Position numbers and translations under genes: made by a program
NCBI GenBank assembly: GCA_017354895.1
Contig: CP071493.1
Span: 3,224,001-3,288,000 of the forward strand
DNA: 64,000 bases
Direction of reading: 5' to 3'
DNA from: Podospora comata
Lineage: Eukaryota; Ascomycota; Sordariomycetes; Sordariales; Podosporaceae
Notes under the pieces: generated by a model
The model's database searches: none
What the model was told of the DNA's origin: nothing
What the model saw: the letters and a program-made list of their open reading frames with translations, nothing else
Part shown: in pieces, positions 57,892 to 64,000 of the stretch
Layout of the letters: each line of letters starts with the position of its first letter
Position numbering within the stretch: position 1 is the first letter of the stretch

Positions 57892-59493
57892 ATGTCTATC
57901 GAAGTCGCGATCGGCACGCCTTTGGCGGATGCCCTTAACATGGCCATCCAGACAAAGATTGCTGAACTTGGATGGGCCGGTCCCGGCAACGAGGGCGCTT
58001 CCATGGCCGAGTATTTCGTTCTCATGCTCGCCAACGGCAAGTCAGAAGCCGAGGTTGCCAGCGAGATCTCCGGCGATCTACTAGGCTTGGGTCCCGAGGA
58101 CCAGAGTGTGCCCGAGTTTTCAAGGTGGTTATTCGAGCAGGTCGCCGCTCTCAACAGCCAACTAGGCGCCCAGTCTGCGCAGCCTGCCACTGGAAACAAC
58201 GAAATGGACACAGCCGGGGATGACACAATGGAGGGAACTTTTGATCTCAACATGGATACAGATGCGCCTGCCATCAATGCGTATGTTATTGTTCCTCTAG
58301 CCAGCTCTAGAAATGGTTTGGCGACAGCTGCTAACAAAAAAGACAGACCTACCGGGCCAAAAGCAATGCGTGCTGGCGCTCCCCTCCGCGGCGGCCGTGA
58401 GAAGCGTATGGTGGGCCACATCAACCGTGCGCTTGATCGATCAGGACAGGATGTTCTCCATCGTGTGCGCGGTCAGTCCGGAAGTGAGCGGATTGGGAGA
58501 GGCCCCCCACACGGACCGAGGATGGGAGTTGGGAGACAGCCAAGAACGACAAACGCTCGCGCCACCAATATCGCCGCCGGGTTAGCCAACATGAACGGCA
58601 TGCCTGGGCCCCCCGGACCTATGGGACCGATGAACGGAATGAATCCCATGAACGGCGCTGGTAGCTTTGTGCCACCCGACCTGTACGCGATAATGGAACA
58701 GCAAAACCGCATGCTCCAGCAAATGCAGAATCAGCTCATGTTGCAGCAACAGCAGAATGGCAATGGGCGTGGCAAGCCTTTCGACCGCAACAACCGAGGG
58801 AACCAGTTCCGCCGTGGCGGCGGCCACTTCAATGGCCACAACACACACCATCATCAACAACAACAGCAGCAGCAGCAGTCCTCGGAAGGGGCCCAGGACG
58901 AGACAGCACAGCAAGGCGAAGACGTTGAGATGGGCGGGGCCAAGCGTGAGGCTCCCAACCCCGAAGAGACAGTATGCCGTTACAACCTGCGGTGCGGCAA
59001 TAAGGATTGCAAGTTCGCCCATCAGTCTCCGGCAGCACCTCCCAACACCACGGTGGACGTCACGGATACTTGCAGCTTTGGGGTAGCGTGCAAGAACTGG
59101 AAGTGCACTGGTCGGCATCCCTCGCCAGCCAGCAAGATGGCACACCAGAGCGAACAAGACTGCAAATTCTTCCCCAACTGCTCCAACCCCCATTGCACCT
59201 TCCGCCACCCAGCCTTCCCCGCGTGTCGCAACGGCGGCGAGTGCAAGATTCCAAATTGCAAGTTTACGCACGTCAAGACAGCCTGCAAATTCCACCCCTG
59301 CACCAACCGGAACTGCCCCTTCCTGCACGAGGAAGGACAGCGGGGGACTTTCCAGGACAAGGTCTGGACGGCGGACGGGTCAAAAGAACATGTCAGTGAT
59401 CGCAAGTTTGTGGAGGAGAACAGGCCGGAGGACCTCGTGCTTCCCGGGTCAGAACATCCAGACGATGCTGCTTCTCCAGAGGTGGTAGTCTAA
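57892..59493 (+). CDS. NAB2: Nuclear poly(A)-RNA binding CCCH zinc-finger protein, Nab2/ZC3H14 type
   Basis: Two exons, 57892..58280 and 58347..59493, predict 511 aa. Nab2 binds poly(A) tails and controls tail length and mRNA export. The N-terminus (residues 1-95) matches the PWI-like fold of Nab2 (ALNMAIQTKIAELGW, MAEYFVLMLANGKSE). A Gly/Arg-rich region, a Met/Pro/Gly stretch and a Gln-rich run follow. The C-terminus holds five CCCH fingers, starting CRYNLRCGNKDCKFAH, CSFGVACKNWKCTGRH, CKFFPNCSNPHCTFRH, CRNGGECKIPNCKFTH and CKFHPCTNRNCPFLH; yeast Nab2 has seven. The intron 58281..58346 is 66 nt and in frame, with GTATGT, GCTAAC and GACAG; read-through would add 22 residues but the splice signals are strong. 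A frame-preserving retained form is therefore possible. Confidence 0.92.
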   Translation: MSIEVAIGTPLADALNMAIQTKIAELGWAGPGNEGASMAEYFVLMLANGKSEAEVASEISGDLLGLGPEDQSVPEFSRWLFEQVAALNSQLGAQSAQPATGNNEMDTAGDDTMEGTFDLNMDTDAPAINAYVIVPLASSRNGLATAANKKDRPTGPKAMRAGAPLRGGREKRMVGHINRALDRSGQDVLHRVRGQSGSERIGRGPPHGPRMGVGRQPRTTNARATNIAAGLANMNGMPGPPGPMGPMNGMNPMNGAGSFVPPDLYAIMEQQNRMLQQMQNQLMLQQQQNGNGRGKPFDRNNRGNQFRRGGGHFNGHNTHHHQQQQQQQQSSEGAQDETAQQGEDVEMGGAKREAPNPEETVCRYNLRCGNKDCKFAHQSPAAPPNTTVDVTDTCSFGVACKNWKCTGRHPSPASKMAHQSEQDCKFFPNCSNPHCTFRHPAFPACRNGGECKIPNCKFTHVKTACKFHPCTNRNCPFLHEEGQRGTFQDKVWTADGSKEHVSDRKFVEENRPEDLVLPGSEHPDDAASPEVVV

Positions 59494-59975
59494 GAGTTTG
59501 GGAGAGAGGAGGAAGGGGAGGAATACGGGATATGGCAGACGGGCAAGAACGGAGGAATACCCCTGGGAATGTGTGGGTGGGGGGGAAACCTGTTCGTATT
59601 GTACTTGTATTATAGGAAACCACACCGGCGTTTAAGGGCAGCATGTTTGGAATCCGTAGAAGAGCGGTTTATACAGGATGAAACATAATGATAGGATTGT
59701 GAAGCGGGCAAAACATGGCTTCTTATCGAGTGATTTGCTTAATTTCCAGTGAATACCGAAATTTCAATTTGATGTCCCAAAATGACGGAGAGCTCCATTT
59801 TTTTTTTAATCCGGTAACCCACACGCCACCTTCCTCTCACGTATCCGAATGGTGATTTGATGTTCACTTTGAGCATTTCCACCATTGCCAACCACGCCTG
59901 CCGATATCTCTTTTGAAAGCTTGCTTCGTCAGGACGCCTGGTATGTGAGATGCAGTCGTCGAGTAACTCATCATC
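59494..59975. other. NAB2 3' flank and HEM14 promoter
   Basis: About 480 bp between two tandem genes, with no open frame of note. Confidence 0.6.
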
Positions 59976-62045
59976 ATGCTCGCCACTAGCCAGCGCTGCT
60001 TGGCGCGAAGCCAACGCTTGATCACATCCTCTCATCTCTCAAGCTCACTCCGCTCATCATCGCCACCGAGATACAGCCGCCTTTTGTCTACCACCTCGGT
60101 CAGGAGGCAATGGAACCATGGTGACGTCGATGGGTTGCCGACCATATTCGACAGGCCGCCCGCGTCAGTTGCGGTTCTGGGAGGCGGGCTGACGGGTCTG
60201 GCGACTGCGTTTTGGTTGGCGTGGTGGCATCCGCAGATGAAGATCACGATATACGAGGCGAGCAACCGGCTTGGTGGGTGGATCGATTCGGAGGAGGTCA
60301 AGGTCAAGGGGCTGACTGGGGAGAAGGGGAGTGTGTGGTTTCAGAGGGGGGCGAGGATGGTCAACCCGCAGCATTCGAAAGGGCCGTTGTATCGGTACGA
60401 TGATTTGGCGTTTTATCTCCTGGTGCGTAAGAATATCTTTGTGTGGAAGTTGTTTGAGTGGGGATGGGATGGGAAACTGATGATGGAGTGAGTGTTGTTG
60501 TAGGTTACCCAACTGGGGTTATCTGAGCAGCTCCAGAACGCGCCTGAGACGGAGGTTATGGGGAAGTATATTTACTACCCTGACCATTTGGTTCAGCTCC
60601 CGGACAAGTCCATGACCCTGCTGGAAGTATGGCAGACTTTGAGAAAGGAGCCGCTTTTCGAGGGGCTGTTTCCGTCGCTCTGGAGCTTTGGGAAGACGAG
60701 GTTACGGCAACGTTTTACCAGCACTCTCAAGCCTCCTACACAGGATGCTCACTCGAAGAACGAACTCTCGGTGGGGGAACACTTTACGAAAATGTTTGGA
60801 CGCCCCGACTTGGTCGAGAATGTCCTTTCGGCGGTCATGCACGGCATCTATGGTGGTGACGTCTGGAAGCTGAGCGTGCAGAGGACGCCGTTTTGGGATG
60901 TCCTCAAGGACGGGAGATACCCCCGGTTACCTCCAGCGTACACCTGGCTCGATACCCCAGATGCCGAGCTGCTGAACTGGGTACGGGGAGATGCATGCAG
61001 GGAACTGGCCGAGGACCATCTTACCACTTCGGCGCATTGGTTCCCTTCTGGCCTCAACGAGCTGACGGACGCGCTGGTGGAGTTTTTGAAGAAGCGGGGA
61101 AATGTCACGATTAAGTTGGGCCATCGGGTTACGTCCATGACATATGCCGCCAAGGCGGACCGTGTCGCTATCAGGACGTCCAAACAGCCGACCCCGATCA
61201 CGTACGAAAAGGTCATCTCGACGCTCTACGCCAAAACACTCGCGGATATCTGCTCCCCTGGCACCCTCCCCTCGTTGGAGAAATCAACCGCGACGACCAT
61301 CCGGGTGGTGAACCTGTGGTATCCAGAACCAGGCCTCAACCACCCACACAAGGGCTTTGGATATCTCATCCCGCAATCTGTCCCGTTTCAAGAAAACAGA
61401 CATTTCATCCTGGGGGTGATGTTCGACTCGGACAGGGAATGGATTCCAAACCCCCACTGGCCGGGGCAGTACATCAACAGAGGCAAGGACACGATCAGGG
61501 GAACGAAACTTACCGTCATGATGGGGGGCCACTACTGGGACCACCTCCCCCCGCATGAAATCCCCGACGAGCAAACTGCCATTAGATACGCGAAGGAAGC
61601 TGTGGCGAGACACCTCGGCTTTTCGAGAGCGACGAATGACACTGCTGTTGTCAGCACGAAGCTCTGTAAGGATTGTATCCCTCAGCAGCTTATCGGTCAC
61701 CGAGAGCGGATGAAGGCTGCGCATGAGGAGTTGCTGGCGGCGTTTAGGGGACGGGTTGCTGTCGCGGGGGGGTCATATCAGGTGCCGGGGGTGCTGCCGT
61801 CTATTAGGGCGGCGCTGGACATTGCTAGGCAGGTTAGGGGGAGCTTTCACTGGCAGGGTGCGACTAGGGCGGTGGAGACAAAGTCAATTACGGTGGGGGA
61901 TACGGGGTTGTGGAGGTTTGCGGCGCCGGTGAGGTCGATGGTTAGCGTTGATAAATCGGAGTTTACGGCGTTGAGGGGGCATGATAGGAGGCTGGCGATT
62001 ATAAGGAGGAAGCGTGCGGAGTCTGAGAGGGAGAGGGAGGAGTGA
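59976..62045 (+). CDS. HEM14: Protoporphyrinogen oxidase
   Basis: Two exons, 59976..60422 and 60504..62045, predict 662 aa. The FAD enzyme oxidises protoporphyrinogen IX to protoporphyrin IX, the penultimate haem-synthesis step, on the inner mitochondrial membrane. An Arg/Ser-rich presequence (SQRCLARSQRLITSS) precedes the FAD-binding VAVLGGGLTGLATAFWLAW and the distal EASNRLGGWI. The region ARMVNPQHSKGPLY, LLEVWQTLRKEPLFEGLFP and FGRPDLVENVLSAVMHGIYGGD fits fungal Hem14, and VAVAGGSYQVPGVLPSIRAALDIA is the C-terminal FAD contact. The intron 60423..60503 uses a GTGCGT donor. About 65 residues after the FAD motif (ending RAESEREREE) form a charged C-terminal extension not expected in the minimal enzyme; whether it is real or a missed intron is open. 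Confidence 0.92.
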
Positions 62046-62294
62046 GTGAGTGGGTGGGTGGTGGTGAGTTTAAAAGAGGAGGGTGGAAAATTAGGTGGGG
62101 AGCGAGTGAGGCGCGTGGGAGATAGATAAGGGGGGGTTTGGAAAAATGGGAATGTGTATTGATAGGTTATGGGATAAATATATATATTTTTTGTTAATCT
62201 CTTTTGCTCTTGGGGTGGTTGTTGGGAAGGTGTCTTGATATGAACAAGGAGGTTGGTTGTGTCAAGATGGGAGAAAAACAAGAGGGAGCCATTA
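62046..62294. other. HEM14 3' flank
   Basis: G-rich then AT-rich sequence, with a TATATATATTT patch near 62176-62190 that may hold the poly(A) signal. No gene. Confidence 0.5.
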
Positions 62295-62572
62295 CGGTGC
62301 CCCCTGTTTATCTTACCAGCGCCCCCCTCCCTATCTACCGATTTATTTACCCTTCTTATAATATAGTAAAAGGCCTTAAAAGATAATTAAAAGGCCTTTG
62401 AATTATCTTGTAAAGCCTCTTAACTATCTTCTAAAGCCTCTTAACTATCTTTTAAGACTTATTACATATACTTTAACACTTAATAACTATCCTTTAAAAT
62501 ATAATTAAATCCTATATTAATGGTTGAGGGGGGAAGGAGAGGGCGCATTGGTTAGATAAACAGGGGCCTCCG
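62295..62572. mobile_element. MITE-like foldback element with TA target duplication
   Basis: A 278-bp non-coding element. The ends form an inverted repeat: CGGTGCCCCCTGTTTATCTT at the left and the reverse complement of CCGGAG-type sequence at the right, which reads CGGAGGCCCCTGTTTATCTA from the outside in. The shared core CCCCTGTTTATCT is perfect, with three mismatches over about 25 nt. TA is present on both outer sides (62293-62294 and 62573-62574), as expected for Tc1/mariner-type insertion. The interior (62341-62520) is strongly AT-rich and contains short direct and inverted units related to AAAGCCTCTTAACTATCTT. It carries no open frame, so it would depend on a transposase elsewhere. Confidence 0.75.
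62410..62451. repeat. Tandem 21-nt units inside the MITE
   Basis: Two adjacent 21-nt copies differing at one base (core TAAAGCCTCTTAACTATCTT), preceded by a degenerate copy and by inverted copies (AAGGCCT... AAGATAATT) at 62370-62400. Confidence 0.85.
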
Positions 62573-63291
62573 TAAAGGTTCTCCCAAAAACAAAGAGAAA
62601 AAGGAGCAAAAGGTGAAGATCACTTAAATTACACAGGTGTCAATACCCATCACAGCTCAAGCAAAATACCTCCCAGAACTAAATTTCAATCATGGGGAAA
62701 AAAAAATTACCAAGAGACAGACGAGCGACGAGAAAAAAAAAATACTCTTCTTTCGCCCTCATCTTCACACTCACAACCACACAAACACCGATAAATCTCA
62801 CATCGCTCATCATCACATAATAACCACACCCATCCCACAGGCATGTATGAAATAAAATCTCCCATAAAAACTCCGCTTTGGTATCGTGTTCTAATTTTAC
62901 CAAACATCATCATCAAACAACATCAACCCTCGCCAATGACCAAACTCATGTTATGAATCTCCTTTATTCATCTTCTCTCTTGATCGTCCCCAATGGCGAT
63001 GCCATGCCATGCCACGCGGTTGCAATGAATGCATATACCTTCCCTCCAAAACTTTCTTCGGGGGTGTCAAAAAAAAAAAAGGTCTTTATAAACACAAAAC
63101 CAAAACATGCCACCACCCTCAAAAGCATAAAAAGATGTTTGTTCCCGCGGTTTATTCATCTCCGCTTTTTTGCTATGGCCCCCCACCCCCAAACCCCCTT
63201 AACAGCAACGTATTCGCTTTTTTGCTACTTATCGCTGATGCCAGTTATTTCAAGTCCTAACCCCATCCCAACCTCCCCCGCGTGCCAACAT
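62573..63291. other. 3' flank of the right-edge gene
   Basis: A- and C-rich sequence with A-homopolymers (near 62699 and 63070). A long + strand open frame here is a low-complexity shadow of the minus-strand Q-rich gene and its flank. Confidence 0.55.
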
Positions 63292-64000
63292 CTAATCCAA
63301 CACGAGCGCATTGGCCATACTACTCCCATAACCACCCTGCTGATTATTTCCCCCTTGCCTCCCTTGCTGACCCTGCCCCGACGCTCCCCGGTTCATCATA
63401 TTCGCCTGTGGAATCACCGGTTGCGGAGGAGGAGGACCACCAGTCATATTCGCCGCCGGCTGCATCTGCTGCTGCTGCCTCTGCTGCATCTGCTGCTGAA
63501 ACCTCGCCGCCTGCGCCTGCTGGAACTGCTGCTGCGGTGTCGGTGGCGGAAGAGCGCCCTGATGGTGCGGCAGCTGTTGCTGAGGTCCCCCAACAGCAAC
63601 ACCCCTAACAACCTCATCCACCAACCCAACAATCTCCTCCACCCCCCCCTCCAAGCTCGCCGCCGCCCCCGTCGTCAACCCCTTCCACCCGTTCCCCTTT
63701 TCGTTCCAAACCTTCTCCAGCAGCACCTTCTGAAACTCGTCATTTTGTTCAGGTGGAGGTGGTTTGGAAGAAGAAGAATCCGGGGAATCAACCACCCTCG
63801 ACAAACTCCACATCAACGTCCCCTGCCTCCTCCTCGGCTTCACCTCCACGTTCACCTTCCTCCCTTGCACCACCCACCGAATCGTCACCCAGTTCAGCCC
63901 CCTGTGCAGCACCGTGACCACCACCCCCGGTTGCTCTACACCACCCAACTTCTCCAGCGCCCGATAGAGCGGTAGACTCAGCACCAGCCACGACGGTAGA
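63292..64000 (-). CDS. Q-rich C-terminal fragment, possibly Mediator subunit 14 (partial)
   Basis: The frame enters from the right edge and ends at 63292, giving about 235 residues. It starts SWLVLSLPLYRALEKLGG in frame with the edge and continues through LHRGLNWVTIRWVVQGRKVNV and a helical part (FQKVLLEKVWNEKGNGWKGL, VEEIVGLVDEVVRG). The rest is a Gln/Pro/Gly-rich tail with QQQ runs ending in NALVLD. The combination of KVW..GxGWKGL, a following amphipathic helix and a Q-rich tail reminds me of the C-terminus of fungal Mediator subunit 14 (Rgr1), but I am not certain. The apparent ATG at 63984 is internal, because the frame is open beyond it. Confidence 0.5.
   Translation of the reverse strand, partial: LPSWLVLSLPLYRALEKLGGVEQPGVVVTVLHRGLNWVTIRWVVQGRKVNVEVKPRRRQGTLMWSLSRVVDSPDSSSSKPPPPEQNDEFQKVLLEKVWNEKGNGWKGLTTGAAASLEGGVEEIVGLVDEVVRGVAVGGPQQQLPHHQGALPPPTPQQQFQQAQAARFQQQMQQRQQQQMQPAANMTGGPPPPQPVIPQANMMNRGASGQGQQGRQGGNNQQGGYGSSMANALVLD

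Noticed and set aside
62878-63975. 365-codon + strand open frame near the right edge
   Set aside because: It is antisense to the Q-rich gene and made of Pro/Leu/Arg/His low complexity; the minus-strand frame explains the sequence better.

Overview
The window reads as an ordinary, gene-dense euchromatic stretch of a filamentous ascomycete, most likely Sordariomycetes and probably Sordariales. The evidence is short spliceosomal introns (about 50-110 nt) with GTRNGT donors and CTRAC-type branch points, a full fungal housekeeping gene set, and GC-rich codons. I modelled 21 protein-coding genes by reading splice sites by hand; 17 of them are interrupted or partial. I saw no tRNA, rRNA, CRISPR array or retroelement.

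Layout, left to right. 1-20 kb: a FYVE+RING ubiquitin ligase (+), cytidine deaminase (-), the LSD1-type histone demethylase with SWIRM and HMG domains (-), the HOPS/CORVET subunit Vps33 (-), a UBE2W-type E2 (-), a Ca2+/calmodulin-dependent kinase (+) and a 402-aa fungal protein of unknown function with a PP1-docking motif (-). 20-34 kb: a long pyrimidine-rich leader region, histidyl-tRNA synthetase with a mitochondrial presequence and 11-12 nt micro-exons (-), a full-size ABCB transporter (+) and an atypical short-chain dehydrogenase (+). 34-46 kb: F1-ATPase gamma (-) divergent from DNA topoisomerase I (+), a GPI-anchored Crh-type GH16 cell-wall transglycosylase (+), and two small uncharacterised membrane proteins in a divergent pair. 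46-64 kb: an Aro8-type aminotransferase (-), a CYP52-clan P450 (-), a secreted GH20 hexosaminidase (-), the poly(A)-RNA binding protein Nab2 (+), protoporphyrinogen oxidase Hem14 (+), a TA-flanked MITE, and the Q-rich C-terminus of a gene that runs off the right edge (-).

The genes do not form a pathway or a biosynthetic cluster. Recurrent themes are mitochondrial supply (Atp3, HisRS, Hem14), nuclear RNA/chromatin functions (LSD1, Top1, Nab2) and cell-wall or membrane functions (Crh, hexosaminidase, ABC transporter, Vps33, FYVE-RING). I found no convincing new multigene system. The most unusual signals are structural: the chain of tiny exons in the HisRS gene, three GC-AG introns sharing the donor GCAAGT, a strong switch of coding-strand base skew from C-rich to G-rich inside many genes, a short-chain dehydrogenase lacking the standard catalytic residues, and a 278-bp foldback element with an AT-rich core.
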